Assembly: GCA_003194525.1 (NCBI GenBank)
Contig: NBIV01000139.1
Coordinates: 1 to 64,000 of the forward strand
DNA: 64,000 bases
Source of the DNA: Gracilariopsis chorda
Taxonomy: Eukaryota; Rhodophyta; Florideophyceae; Gracilariales; Gracilariaceae
Direction of reading: 5' to 3'
Made by a program: the position numbers and the translations under genes. This document shows positions 21,708 to 31,624 of the stretch, in pieces. Under the pieces are notes generated by a model. That model was not told where the DNA came from, did no database searches, and saw only the letters and a list, made by a program, of their open reading frames with translations. The stretch's first letter is position 1, and every line of letters starts with the position of its first letter.

Positions 21708-23387
21708 CTATTGCGGAACGGATGTCCTTGTTGGAATGTATGGGAACGGAGCAAACTTTCTCTTTTCGCTCTCGTCCAGTTTTAGATCGCTTAATTGTTC
21801 CTCAAGGGATTTCAGTTCCTGATCGTCTGCTCTGGCGCACACTTCAGTTGTGACGTTCGTCAAGGCCGGAGAGGAGAATGCCTTAACGATTAGGGCCGCC
21901 ATATCATCTCTCGTCACGTTTCCAATCAAGAAGTCTCCTTGATCAAAGAATAAGTTGTCTATCCCTACCGGTTCGCTTTCGTCATTCAAACCTGTTGCGC
22001 GAAGTATGCAGTACGGAATCCCAGACACGCGGACAGCATCCTCCCCTGCAAGTTTCCAGTCAAGAATACGTCCAATTTTGTCGCTTAGCTGAACAATAGG
22101 TATTTGAACTTCAAACTCGTCTTTTCGCAAAGTCCTTGTGGTTGCAGCAGAACCCATGTGAACAATTCGTGGGCACCCAGGGTTTGGTTCCTCGACATAT
22201 GCGTTGATAGAATCGATGCTCAGTTCGAACGATCCAGGACTAAACGTGGGATTGAGCTCTCCATCGTATTCGAACTTGCTGAGCATAACTTGGAAAGCTA
22301 GGATATGTTTGGGATTAAGCCGCGGCGCGTCATCAACCGTCTTCGCACGACGTACAGAATTGAATTCCTTGAAGGGCATTGTGATATCAGTCCACTCGCC
22401 CTGACGGGTCTTGAAAGTGAAGCAATGGCAAAGGCCATCGGACTTCGGTTCACATCTGACGATCATCTTATAATTGTGACCATCCCCTTTCACGCGTAGT
22501 ATCAAACCGTCGTATCCACCCAGATCCATCGGCTTGTCCAGGTCTAGCATCCTCGCAGATGCAAAGCCACCGTTGTTTTCCGTAGACACATTACCAGAAA
22601 ATATAAGTCCGCCGCTTTCGGCGCGAACGATACTCTGACTAACGCCCCCCATTACTACATCGTTCACAGGTTTCCATTGAGCGCTGACGGTTGATGGGTC
22701 CGTGAATTCAAGTACGGCGATTGTGTTTCGCTCATCTATTCCAGAGAGCTGTTTTGCGGCGTTGTTGACCAGGTTTTTCACACCAACGTACTCCACATTC
22801 TCCGGTTTATTCTCCATCGTGAATGGGACACTCTGACTTCCTCCTTGAGAATTGCTGTTCGCAGTGCTCGTCGACGGACGGGTGCTGGTGCCAGTGCAAC
22901 TTGCAATGCGTACGACATCCGTGAAAAGCTCTGGTGAAATGTCGAACAGATCCGAAACAAACACATCTAGTCTACCCTTTTCTTCTTGTTCAACCATGTC
23001 GACACTGACATCTTTAAGCGCTTCTGCTAATCGCTCGCGATCTCTAGTCAACGCACGCACGCGTTTCTGTTGGGCAAGAAGGCCGCTTACAACTCGACGG
23101 CCCGTACGCCCGCTGGCTCCAGTAACAAGGTACACACCATAAAGACACCGCTTCAGATGACTTGCGGTGCGTTCAGCCAAGTTTACGGTTGTAGCGCTCG
23201 GACGCATGAGACGTCCGTTGGCAGAATATACGAGTTGCGTTCGTAGAGCTTGTACAAACGGCCAGGCGGGACGATGAGCGGATGTGATAAGAAGGCGTCT
23301 GTGTGGCCGAGTATGGTTCACAGACTTGGAACGGAAGATTTGCTTTGACCTTAGCGGGAGATGACCTGGAGAGATGAAGAGGTACAT
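21708..23387 (-). CDS. HCF173-like protein (SDR fold with inserted CIA30 domain), copy 1
   Basis: The 559-residue protein begins at ATG 23387 with a basic, Ser/Arg-rich leader of about 75 residues that looks plastid-directed. An NAD(P)-binding Rossmann start follows (YLVTGASGRTGRRVV, residues 87-100). The second half of the SDR fold is split by a CIA30 domain of about 170 residues (from about 226: EFTDPSTVSAQW, NDVVMGGVSQS, GGFASARM, RVKGDGHNYK, FQVMLSKFEYDGELNP). The SDR part then resumes (GIPYCILRATGLND, NVTRDDMAALIVKAF). This arrangement is that of HCF173, which helps psbA mRNA translation and photosystem II biogenesis in plastids; complex I assembly factor NDUFAF1 has only the CIA30 part. 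Function is inferred from domain order. A paralogue lies 1.55 kb upstream. Confidence 0.85.
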   Translation of the reverse strand: MYLFISPGHLPLRSKQIFRSKSVNHTRPHRRLLITSAHRPAWPFVQALRTQLVYSANGRLMRPSATTVNLAERTASHLKRCLYGVYLVTGASGRTGRRVVSGLLAQQKRVRALTRDRERLAEALKDVSVDMVEQEEKGRLDVFVSDLFDISPELFTDVVRIASCTGTSTRPSTSTANSNSQGGSQSVPFTMENKPENVEYVGVKNLVNNAAKQLSGIDERNTIAVLEFTDPSTVSAQWKPVNDVVMGGVSQSIVRAESGGLIFSGNVSTENNGGFASARMLDLDKPMDLGGYDGLILRVKGDGHNYKMIVRCEPKSDGLCHCFTFKTRQGEWTDITMPFKEFNSVRRAKTVDDAPRLNPKHILAFQVMLSKFEYDGELNPTFSPGSFELSIDSINAYVEEPNPGCPRIVHMGSAATTRTLRKDEFEVQIPIVQLSDKIGRILDWKLAGEDAVRVSGIPYCILRATGLNDESEPVGIDNLFFDQGDFLIGNVTRDDMAALIVKAFSSPALTNVTTEVCARADDQELKSLEEQLSDLKLDESEKRKFAPFPYIPTRTSVPQ

Positions 23388-24940
23388 ATGTAGTACTTTC
23401 GCAGTGTCGTTGACACGATATGAAAGCTGCCCCTTTTTTCAGTTCTGCAGTTTTGACGTTCTACCAAGGTTAAAGGGTTAGCGGTCCGCTAGCCACTTTT
23501 ACGAAGGTTTCTTGACTTATGAAGCCGGAGATGGCGGCAAAGATGGGAGTGACTTCGAGCGCGTAAGTTCGTGAACCGAGGCGCTATCATAAGTGACCAT
23601 AACACACCGTGGCTCAGCCCTTCGGGCTGAGCTGAAGCCCCACATACTGTGACCACAAGTTGATCTTAAGAGCCATGATTTTCTATTTCCAACCTTTTCT
23701 ACTCTTGGTGCGGCTAAATGGTTACGAGATAAATATATATCCTTCAGTGCCCAGCGTCAACCCTCTCGAACTGTTTTCACGAATGAAGCAACATGACGGA
23801 ATGTACAGAATGCGGGACAATTCTGCTCCACACACTTGATGTTGTTGAATATATCGACCTAATATCATAATGCGTTCGGTATCTTAAGCGTGCGTAAGCT
23901 TTACGTACTCGAAAATTTGCAAGGTGACTTGTTCGTCGGAGTCTTTGGTATTTCGTTCAACGAGTCAGATCTAATGCAGGATGAGCACCCGTCCTGTTTG
24001 CAGCGCAGAAAGCAGGGATGAGCGATGCTGAGCTTTACAGAGTTGGTAGAGAACCGAGTACTGGGAGAAGTACATAAATGGTTGGATAGTTCGTTCGCGA
24101 AGATACAGGATATCGAAGTGCAAAATACCGGTGGCAGTCGTGTGATACGATCTGCAACCCGAGGATACCATCGTGGATGGCGATAGAAGCTTCACGTTCG
24201 TTTGCTTCTCGTACGCAAATAATTCCTTTCTAGTCCTGGACGCGTTGCAGTTTGCTACATCATGCGGGCTGCCAAAGTATGACCTGGCCCTGGACTTCCA
24301 CATGGAGTTTTGGAGTGAGTAAGAGAATCCGGATAGGATTCGAAAACTGCTCGAGCTCGTGGGAGACGTAAAAATTTGAGCTAAGAAAGAGTAATCAGTT
24401 TGTATGCTTTGAAGAAACCAAACAAAAGCAAGATATGAGACTGAATACAAAAACCTGGTACCTTTGGTAGTCTTGACAAGACTTTAGAACCACCTAGGAG
24501 AGTTTCGCATCAGACTGTTTTCTGGAAACGAGATGCAGTGCAATCCAATTATGGAATAACAAGCCTAGAGCTTCTCTCGACGCCGACGTTAACTGGAATC
24601 ACAGCCTTTATCTCAAACGCAGGATGGCCACGGGAAATAACTATCAGCGCCATGGCCAACAGAAAGCACGTGATTACGTATGTGATCGATACAAAAACTT
24701 CGCACTCTCGGGATGAGGGACAGGAGCCAATAAGTGCGTAAAGAAACCCAAAAACCATCGTGGCTACTGTTTGTAACCATCTGGGTTACCCTCACAAAAA
24801 GAAACCTGTGGCAAATGTGTGCAAAGCATCTCACAAACAAGGCAATGAGCCTTAAGCGTATCACCGGGAGATTTAATCCTATGGCCAGAACCGATTCAGT
24901 GACGTCTTGACTTAGAGAAACAATGTGTTTCAATTTCACT
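23388..24940. other. Spacer between the tandem HCF173-like genes
   Basis: This is about 1.5 kb without a supportable gene. It contains the promoter of copy 1 and the 3' flank of copy 2. The only structure noted is a perfect 9-bp-stem hairpin at 23612-23632. Confidence 0.5.
23612..23632. repeat. Perfect short hairpin (9-bp stem, 3-nt loop)
   Basis: gctcagccc (23612-23620) and gggctgagc (23624-23632) pair perfectly around a ttc loop. It lies about 225 bp upstream of the ATG of copy 1, so it could be in its promoter or 5' leader. No function can be assigned. Confidence 0.6.
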
Positions 24941-26647
24941 TCAAACACTAGTCTTTTCAGATGGCTTGCTTTCAGGGACGTACGGGAATGTTGCAAACGT
25001 CCTCTCTTCCTCCTTGTCTGGTTTGAGTTCCTTAAAAGTCTCAGCGGCGCTCACACCAAGCCTATTTCCTTCAAACAGCGACACCTCAGTTGTCACATTC
25101 GTCAATTCCGGTGTAGCAAAAGCACGTACAACTGCATCAGCGATATCATCTCTGCCTACATTTCCTGTGAGGTTGTCTCCCTGATCAAACTTCAGTCGAT
25201 CAAGCCCGACAGGTTCTTCTTCAGTCAGTGCTGTTGGCCGCAATATGCAGTATGGGACGCCGGAAACTCGAATAGAGTCTTCTCCAGCTAGTTTCCAGTT
25301 TAGTAGGCGTCCCAATTGTTCATTAAGCTTCACCGCAGGTGGAACCTCGTCAAATTCTTCATCGCTGCGTAGAACCCGTGTTGTAGCTGCAGATCCTATG
25401 TGTACAATCTTTGGACATCGGAGCCCACCGCTGTCCTTGTACGCGCTAAGGGAGTCAATGCGAAGCTGGAATACGCCAGGCTTGAAGTTTTGGTTCAAGT
25501 CACCATCATACTCAAACTTGCTTAGCATTATCTGAAATGCAAATATGCGTTTCGGGTTTAGAGGTTCTCCTCCCTTCAAGGTCTTAGAGCGAAATACGGT
25601 GTTGAATTCACTGAAAGGAACCCGCACTTCTTCCCATGTTTCCTTCTCTGTCGGAAAAGTGTAACAATGACTAATCCCGTCCCAGTTTGGATTGCACCTG
25701 ATTATAAGCTTGTAACTCTGACCATCTCCCTTCACTCTCACGTCAATCCCATCGTATGGGCTAAGATCCATAGGGGTATCGAATGTGACTGTTCTGGCGG
25801 ACACAAACCCACCACTATTGTTGGTTGAAACGAATCCAGAAAACACAAGTTCACCGTTCTCCACACGCAAAATGCTTTCACTAACCCCTCCCATCACCAC
25901 ATCATCCAACGGTCCCCATTGAGCTCGAACCTTTTCGACGTCCGTAAACTCTAGAACCGGTATCGTTTCAACTTTGTCGATTTCTTCGAAATGCTTCCTA
26001 GCAGCTTCCGCTAAATTTTTGATGCCACGGTATTCTACGTTCTCTGGTGTATCTTCGAGAATTACCGGTTGATAGAACGTCTTTCCCTGAAAGTACTTGC
26101 TACGATCTGGATCGTCTTTGGGTCCTACTCTTGTTCCTGTACAACTGGCAACTGCGATGACGTTCTCAAACATTTCTGTGCGAACATTGAACAAGTCCGC
26201 GACAAATATATCCAGGTTTCCCTTCTTCTCCTCCTCAAGTGCATCAACTCCAACCATTAAAAGCGCATCAATTAGTTTTTCACGATCCCTTGTAAGCGCC
26301 CGGACCCTCTTCGACATTCGCAAAAGATTTCGTACAATACGTCTCCCAGAACCTCCGTTGGCGCCAGTGACCAAGTATATAGCTTTCTTAGAGTCCTTGA
26401 CTGCTTTGCGTGCACGTGTTCTGAGTTCTTCAGCGGGGTCGGGCGATGCTCCGCGCATGAACTTGCCAAACGGAGAGTAAAATGTTGCGGTCTTCACGAA
26501 ACGGAGGAACGGCCATGCTGAGCGTTCTGCCATCATAATCGTAGTCGCATGTCGTCTGGTTGTTTGAGGGCGGACATTGGTCTTGAGCGGGAGGGTATGT
26601 CGACGCGGTCCTGCTGAAAGAGGATTGCTGGGAATGAAGAAAACCAT
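24941..26647 (-). CDS. HCF173-like protein (SDR fold with inserted CIA30 domain), copy 2
   Basis: This is the same architecture as the downstream paralogue, 568 residues from ATG 26647. The open frame extends further upstream but only from a TTG. After a leader rich in Pro/Arg/Thr comes the Rossmann motif (YLVTGANGGSGRRIVR), then the CIA30 insert (EFTDVEKVRAQWGPLDDVVM, GGFVSART, RVKGDGQSYK, FQIMLSKFEYDGDLN), then the SDR remainder (GVPYCILRPTALTEEEPVGL, GNVGRDDIADAVVRAF). By eye about 60% of the CIA30 domain is identical to copy 1, while leaders and C-termini differ. That pattern suggests an old tandem duplication followed by divergence. The likely site is the plastid; the role is inferred from HCF173. 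Confidence 0.85.
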   Translation of the reverse strand: MVFFIPSNPLSAGPRRHTLPLKTNVRPQTTRRHATTIMMAERSAWPFLRFVKTATFYSPFGKFMRGASPDPAEELRTRARKAVKDSKKAIYLVTGANGGSGRRIVRNLLRMSKRVRALTRDREKLIDALLMVGVDALEEEKKGNLDIFVADLFNVRTEMFENVIAVASCTGTRVGPKDDPDRSKYFQGKTFYQPVILEDTPENVEYRGIKNLAEAARKHFEEIDKVETIPVLEFTDVEKVRAQWGPLDDVVMGGVSESILRVENGELVFSGFVSTNNSGGFVSARTVTFDTPMDLSPYDGIDVRVKGDGQSYKLIIRCNPNWDGISHCYTFPTEKETWEEVRVPFSEFNTVFRSKTLKGGEPLNPKRIFAFQIMLSKFEYDGDLNQNFKPGVFQLRIDSLSAYKDSGGLRCPKIVHIGSAATTRVLRSDEEFDEVPPAVKLNEQLGRLLNWKLAGEDSIRVSGVPYCILRPTALTEEEPVGLDRLKFDQGDNLTGNVGRDDIADAVVRAFATPELTNVTTEVSLFEGNRLGVSAAETFKELKPDKEEERTFATFPYVPESKPSEKTSV

Positions 26648-28188
26648 GTCTGTAATCTGCGTAACTTCGCCGTTGGCGACAGCACAAAGCACAACATAAA
26701 CCGTTTGGCGATGGCCGTTGAACAAGAAAGTATGATGGAAAACACTCAGTCCTGTTCCCGACGAGATTGTGGGTAAATATATCCCTGCTAAAAAAGCATT
26801 GGTCGCAAGTGCTTTCCATGAATCTCAAAACCATATCCTATATTTTGGAAAGCCCGCTGCGAGATATCAGGATTCACTAATCATCAGATGATCTGCTCCA
26901 TATTAAATGGAGTAGATAGAGCTAATTTGTGAAGCTGTCGGGCCTTCATGTTTACTCATTCTTGTATGGAGAGCTCCTAAACTTGTGTGAAGCGTCGTTA
27001 CTCTCTTGTGCAGTGGGTGACACAAAGACAAAGCTTGCGCAAGACGATGCGATGAGTTCCGTGCCCCTTCCCAGCCTTCAGAACCCATTTTCTGCCATGC
27101 GTTGCCCCTGCCAGTGGCAAGAGCAGTATACAACCTGCAGGTTTACAACTTTGTGTGGTGGCTTTGTGCAACAAGATATGCATTTGAAGTTCTAGTACAC
27201 ATGGAGATGTCGAAAATCAAGAGCGGAATCAACAGAAGGTCGGGTAGTTTCTTCCACCTGAGACCGTCCGCTCCACAGTGAGGAGTCGAATTTTGACTGT
27301 CCAAATTGGTTATCACTACCTCTAGATATCTAGTCGTGGCCAGAGGAGATGCTTTCCCTCAGTGCTGAAACGACGCCCTATGCATCCACATGGTACGATA
27401 CATTAGAAACATCCCTGTTTCAAAGATGAAGCTCTTAGTCGCTTTACCTACACCGCCCACGCTCCGTGCATGGTATTGCGTCCAGCCTTGATGCATCTGA
27501 GATGCAAAGCAAAACAGTGCTCCCATCCATTCTTGCATGACACACTAGAAGAATGCACTTCCAGTCGATTTTTGCATACAAGCAACCCCGCATGCCATCT
27601 TAGCGACGAGATTTGTCAACCCCGGGAGAACTGTATGCTCACAAAAGATATTCTCGGTCCCAGTTTCATTGGTGCTCACATACTTGACTTCACTGATGAG
27701 GAAATTGATCTATGCGCTGCGACAGGCATGATGTGCACCACCCGACATCAAATGCGATGATGGTGTGTGTGTGTGTGTGCGTGCGCGTGAGTTTATGTGG
27801 GCTCGCGTCCCTAATTCCGAGACTGCGGCAGAGATTGATCGAAGGAAAATGCTTGATTCTCTAGATAAAGCAACAACTTCTCTGATGATGCTGTTACTAT
27901 TGATTCCACTTCGAGGCGTTGCTTTTCTGAAAGAGACGAAATTTGTCTCCGTCAAGATGCCGCTCTACGACGACACCTTAGAACAAAACGGTCAACACTA
28001 TTTTCCATATTAAGTCCGCATGCGATGCTGGCTTCCGGTCCTTTGACGTATAGAAAAGAGGCTTCGAGCTGGAACAAATGCTGGGCTTGGTAACTGCGTC
28101 TCTCTTCCTGCAGTCTGAGAGAGGTTGACATGTCTTTTGTCCTCCCATTGGGCGTGGCTAAACGGTTCACGATGATGTTCGCTCACGG
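26648..28188. other. Non-coding stretch with a GT-rich microsatellite
   Basis: No gene is supported. It includes the promoter of HCF173-like copy 2 on the left and the 3' flank of elongin C on the right. A (GT)n-type run followed by GC-rich repeats lies at about 27762-27788. Confidence 0.5.
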
Positions 28189-28563
28189 TCACATATCTAG
28201 GTACCTAGCACATACGTAGATATCAATTGAGAGTTCTGGCGGTATCTCAAACACTCCAACGAACGAATCAACAGAAGACACAGCGCCAGAATCAGCACTT
28301 CCTCTAGGAAAAGGCGCCATGCCACCTCCGCCTCGAAAGCGGGGTATGTAATAGAAGTACTGACAAATGCGTTCTAGCACCCTTCCTTTCACATGTGGCA
28401 GATTTACAATTCTCGTCCTCGATTCCTTGAAAGAGCTGTTCATCATGGTTTGAATCACACCAGAGACCGTGGCGTACTGCGCTTCTATCGTGTATTGAAA
28501 CCCATCTCCTGAAACTAGACGAATGAGACCTTCGGGTACTATGCTTTCTCCGCTTTGTTCCAT
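28189..28563 (-). CDS. ELOC: Elongin C
   Basis: Elongin C is a SKP1/BTB-fold adaptor that joins elongin B and BC-box substrate receptors to cullin ubiquitin ligases. The 124-residue protein keeps the family's pattern: GLIRLVSGDGFQYTIEAQYA for the first strands, SGVIQTMMNSSFKE for the helix, VNLPHVKGRVLERICQYFYY in the core, and FEIPPELSIDIYVCARYLDM at the C-terminus, which matches the conserved F-I-P-x-E-x-x-L-x-L-x-x-A-x-F/Y-L ending. A Gly/Ser-rich insertion of about 20 residues follows the YFYYIPRF segment, where other elongin Cs have a short acidic loop. The ATG is at 28563, with no intron. Confidence 0.9.
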   Translation of the reverse strand: MEQSGESIVPEGLIRLVSGDGFQYTIEAQYATVSGVIQTMMNSSFKESRTRIVNLPHVKGRVLERICQYFYYIPRFRGGGGMAPFPRGSADSGAVSSVDSFVGVFEIPPELSIDIYVCARYLDM

Positions 28564-28751
28564 TCAGGAAACTTGGCAACAGTGGCGCGTTGTGTGATGG
28601 ATAAGTTGCGACTGCTCACTTGCGGGCTGTGTTTAGTGAACATATGATAGAAAATGCCTCCCATGGGCCGCAAAAGGTTGAACAGGACCAAGAATGCGCT
28701 GGACGAACAGCACAGGCCAACAATGTAGCAGCCAAAACGAGTAGGCCACAT
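28539..28751 (-). CDS. Possible small membrane protein or upstream ORF overlapping elongin C
   Basis: A 70-codon ATG frame contains a hydrophobic segment (GCYIVGLCCSSSAFLVLFNL) and ends 25 nt inside the elongin C coding sequence, in another frame. It could be an upstream ORF of the elongin C mRNA, an exon of an unrecognised small membrane protein, or chance. A GTGAGC donor-like site lies inside it. Confidence 0.2.
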   Translation of the reverse strand: MWPTRFGCYIVGLCCSSSAFLVLFNLLRPMGGIFYHMFTKHSPQVSSRNLSITQRATVAKFPEWNKAEKA

Positions 28752-29005
28752 GTCCGGTGTTATCCTAGGGATAAGGGATACCGTTCGTGTAACACGAACA
28801 AAAGCAGTTCGTCAGCTCGTGGCATCGTGCGCCGTTGCAAAACGAAATCTGATTCATTTGAGCAATAATCAACAGCAGTGAAGGCTGTAATTGAAACAGC
28901 CAATGGATGGATAAAGGGTTACCATTCCAACGTTAAGGAGAGCGCATCTCCAACCGCCATCTTCACCGTTGTGGACGCGCGTTCAAAGCTGACTAGTCCA
29001 CGAGA
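28564..29005. promoter_or_regulatory. Shared upstream region between divergent elongin C and methyltransferase genes
   Basis: The two ATGs face outward across 442 bp. A CCAAT motif is present at 28900-28904 (gccaatgg), about 100 bp before the methyltransferase ATG. Assignment is by position only. Confidence 0.35.
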
Positions 29006-29962
29006 ATGGAGGACGTTGGCCGTGTGAGATGTGCCCTGTTAAGTGTGCTCCTCTGTCATTTGATCGTTGCTTCAGCACGATCGCCTACCCAGCAGTTCCC
29101 GCACGGCTTCATCAGCCCATCATTACATCAACAAGCGCTATCGCACATTGCCTTCCATTCGAACGCGATCAAGCTGGCCCTCGCATCATTGTTCCCCTCG
29201 TTAAAGGCTGCGGCCGTAGTTGGCGTAGAATGGGGCCAGGAAACCTTCCTCTTCGCAGAAAACGATTTCCATGTCTACGCGTTTGAACCGGCAAACAAGT
29301 TCGTTGATCACTTAAAGCGTATTGTTGAAAACAATCCACAATGGAACTACACCCTGGTACCCATAGCGGCGGCAAACGAATCGGAAGGAACTATCATTCT
29401 GGAGTACGAGAACGCCGATATCAACGAAACCGTGCAAGTCGGCAAAGTGGATGATCACGTCCATGAACCGTTGGCCGTGTTTTCGTTGGATATTCAAGGA
29501 GACGAATTGCATGTTCTGCAAGGTAGCACTAAGCTTTTGTCGAAAGATGTAGGTGTTGCTTCCTTATGGGTAGAAGCAATCGCCTGCAATGACAAGGTGG
29601 CTACCATTCTTCACATGTTGGATGACCAATATGTAGCATTCGACTTTGTTCCATGGGGACATCATGTCACCCAGAAAGCAGCTAAAGTTCCGCGCTCTTT
29701 GAACAGCTTTGCATATGCCCCGGATAGACCTGGGGGATACTCAGAATATCTGTCATGGATGTGTGAGCTCCAGCAAAAAGAATACAAATGGTTGCAAACA
29801 GATTTCTTGTTTATTCGACGAGATTATCTCACAGCTGACGTTCACAACAAGCTCTTGGCCCTTGCAGATACACACTGTTCCAAGTCGTCGGAGTTCCCAG
29901 CAGACTGTCAATTGAGACAGTTACTTGCCGAACACCGTTCTGAACGAAAAGATGAATTATGA
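29006..29962 (+). CDS. FkbM-family methyltransferase with signal peptide and C-terminal KDEL
   Basis: The 318-residue protein opens with a signal peptide (ALLSVLLCHLIVASA, likely cut after residue 24) and ends in KDEL, the ER-retrieval signal. It should therefore be a soluble protein of the ER lumen. The body fits the SAM-dependent Methyltransf_21 (FkbM) fold: VVGVEWGQETFLF (residues 71-83) for the SAM-binding glycine turn, then VYAFEPANKFVDHL with the acidic residue that holds the SAM ribose, then VPIAAANESEGTI, and LDIQGDELHVLQGSTKLL as the conserved D-x-Q-G-x-E block. FkbM enzymes O-methylate sugars and small molecules, so glycan or polysaccharide precursor methylation is a reasonable guess. 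The first glycine-rich turn has GVEWG rather than GxGxG. Confidence 0.8.
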   Translation: MEDVGRVRCALLSVLLCHLIVASARSPTQQFPHGFISPSLHQQALSHIAFHSNAIKLALASLFPSLKAAAVVGVEWGQETFLFAENDFHVYAFEPANKFVDHLKRIVENNPQWNYTLVPIAAANESEGTIILEYENADINETVQVGKVDDHVHEPLAVFSLDIQGDELHVLQGSTKLLSKDVGVASLWVEAIACNDKVATILHMLDDQYVAFDFVPWGHHVTQKAAKVPRSLNSFAYAPDRPGGYSEYLSWMCELQQKEYKWLQTDFLFIRRDYLTADVHNKLLALADTHCSKSSEFPADCQLRQLLAEHRSERKDEL

Positions 29963-30601
29963 AACATATAGCACTGATTGTGTACGTATCGGAGCTCTTT
30001 TTCATACCCTTGAGGTGTGAGCAACCACAAAAAAGGTACGAAGGTGCACCATGATCGCAGAATTGTATTTCACAAGAAAAATACTAAATGAACTGCCTAA
30101 TGACATATGTGCAGCCTTTCATCGACAGGAAGATAGTGAACATTTGACGGAATCTGACAAATCCTACGCATCCGGTTTCATCCTCTTGTCCGCGTCGTTG
30201 TGCCATTTACCTCGCCTGTCCTGTTGATCGCCCTTGGTATGCCCTCCGGATGCGAAGAATAAGGCTCGTTGCAAGCATATACGTCACCATCTGCGCGGGG
30301 ACGAACAGACCTGATCGAAACATCGATAATCACAAGTCACGACAAGCCAGGCTCTGATCTCATCGAAGCTCCATAACTTATACTTCGAACAAAGAGAGGT
30401 CAAAAGTTTGAAGTGGCCTGAGAGTAAATACGAAAGGTTCTGAGTATAGAACGTGGTCGGATTCAAAGAAGATTAAGTATCTCGTTTTATCATGACTCGA
30501 ATCCATAAAACTTGCGTGCGCCTCAAGCCCTGGTGATACTCCAGGCTCTTCATCTTGACTGAAAATGCGTTGACAAGCTTCTTTTATGACGCTCGTAGAT
30601 C
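29963..30601. other. Convergent 3' spacer
   Basis: This lies between the ends of the methyltransferase (+) and the KsgA-like gene (-). No supportable gene was found. Confidence 0.5.
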
Positions 30602-31624
30602 TCATCTCCATACTGAATACAATGCCTTCCCTTCACGGTCTCGACTTTCTTGCATACCATCCGGAAACAAGAACCTGGTCAACTCTAAGAACTCAACGGG
30701 CTCCAGTTCTTCAGCTCTCTTGAGATCCCATCCGTTTGGTAATTGCTTTCCTTGACTAATAGTCTTCAATGCGTTTCGAAGCCGTTTGCGTCGTTGGTTG
30801 AAAGCGGTTCGGACAACGGTTCTGAGAGCTCTGTTCGTTGACAGATCACTCTTGTCAAAGTTCGGGTGAGGCTCCATATCAAGACGTACCATAGCTGATG
30901 TGACTTGAGGAACAGGGAAGAAGGCGGTGTTGGGCACGGAGAACAACAGCTTTGGCTTTGCATAGAGCTGAGACACGACGGAAAGAATTCCATACGACTT
31001 CGAATGCGGCTTTGCTATGACACGTTGCGCAACTTCTTTCTGCATCATTACAAGCGCGGTAGTGACTGATTTGTCCGGTGCTTCGAGAAGAGAGAATAGG
31101 ATTTGTGAGACTATGTTGTACGGAAGATTTCCAATGATGGCAAGCGGTGCGTTGAGCTGTTTCGAAAAATGTGACCAATCTGTTTGGAGAACGTCGGCGT
31201 GATGTAGGTTCAGGTGTGGATGGCGAACTTGAAGATGTTGAACAGCACGTTGATCAATTTCAATTGCGTGCATGCGTGGGTATTGTTGTAGCAAATTGTC
31301 TGTGAGGGCGCCCAATCCAGGGCCGACTTCTACGACGGTTGGAACCGGCTCGACATTGTCGGTGCTTTCACGGAAAGCGGAAACGATACGGTTGACAAAG
31401 TTCTTGTCACGGAGAAAGTTCTGACTGAGGGACTTCTTGGGATGAATGGAGCGTGGTGAGGACTGCGAAGGATACGAAGAAGCGGAAAGAGTGCATCTTG
31501 TGCGATTATCCAAGCTTCGAAATGGGGATTCCGAATGGCGCAACGAAGGTAGTGGTGATGGTAGGGAGAAGGCGGTGTATATTGTGGATACGGGAGATGC
31601 TGCTGTCCTTGCGCGTTTCATCAT
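30602..31624 (-). CDS. KsgA/Dim1-type rRNA adenine dimethyltransferase, organelle-targeted
   Basis: The enzyme dimethylates two adjacent adenines in the 3' hairpin of small-subunit rRNA. From ATG 31624 the product has 340 residues; the frame continues upstream only from a TTG. Residues 1-62 form a Ser/Arg/Pro-rich leader typical of plastid or mitochondrial targeting. The enzyme follows: PKKSLSQNFL (63-71), SAM motif EVGPGLGAL (99-107), AIEIDQRAV, ADVLQTDW, the catalytic NLPY (166-169), PVPQVTSAMVRL and NQRRKRLRNALK. The start right after a typical bacterial-like KKxLGQNFL block favours an organelle (plant PFC1-like) form over nuclear Dim1. It is convergent with the FkbM gene. Confidence 0.93.
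   Translation of the reverse strand: MMKRARTAASPVSTIYTAFSLPSPLPSLRHSESPFRSLDNRTRCTLSASSYPSQSSPRSIHPKKSLSQNFLRDKNFVNRIVSAFRESTDNVEPVPTVVEVGPGLGALTDNLLQQYPRMHAIEIDQRAVQHLQVRHPHLNLHHADVLQTDWSHFSKQLNAPLAIIGNLPYNIVSQILFSLLEAPDKSVTTALVMMQKEVAQRVIAKPHSKSYGILSVVSQLYAKPKLLFSVPNTAFFPVPQVTSAMVRLDMEPHPNFDKSDLSTNRALRTVVRTAFNQRRKRLRNALKTISQGKQLPNGWDLKRAEELEPVEFLELTRFLFPDGMQESRDREGKALYSVWR

Noticed and set aside
27762-27788. GT-rich run as a possible regulatory Z-DNA element
   Set aside because: It is an ordinary microsatellite, far from any supported promoter.
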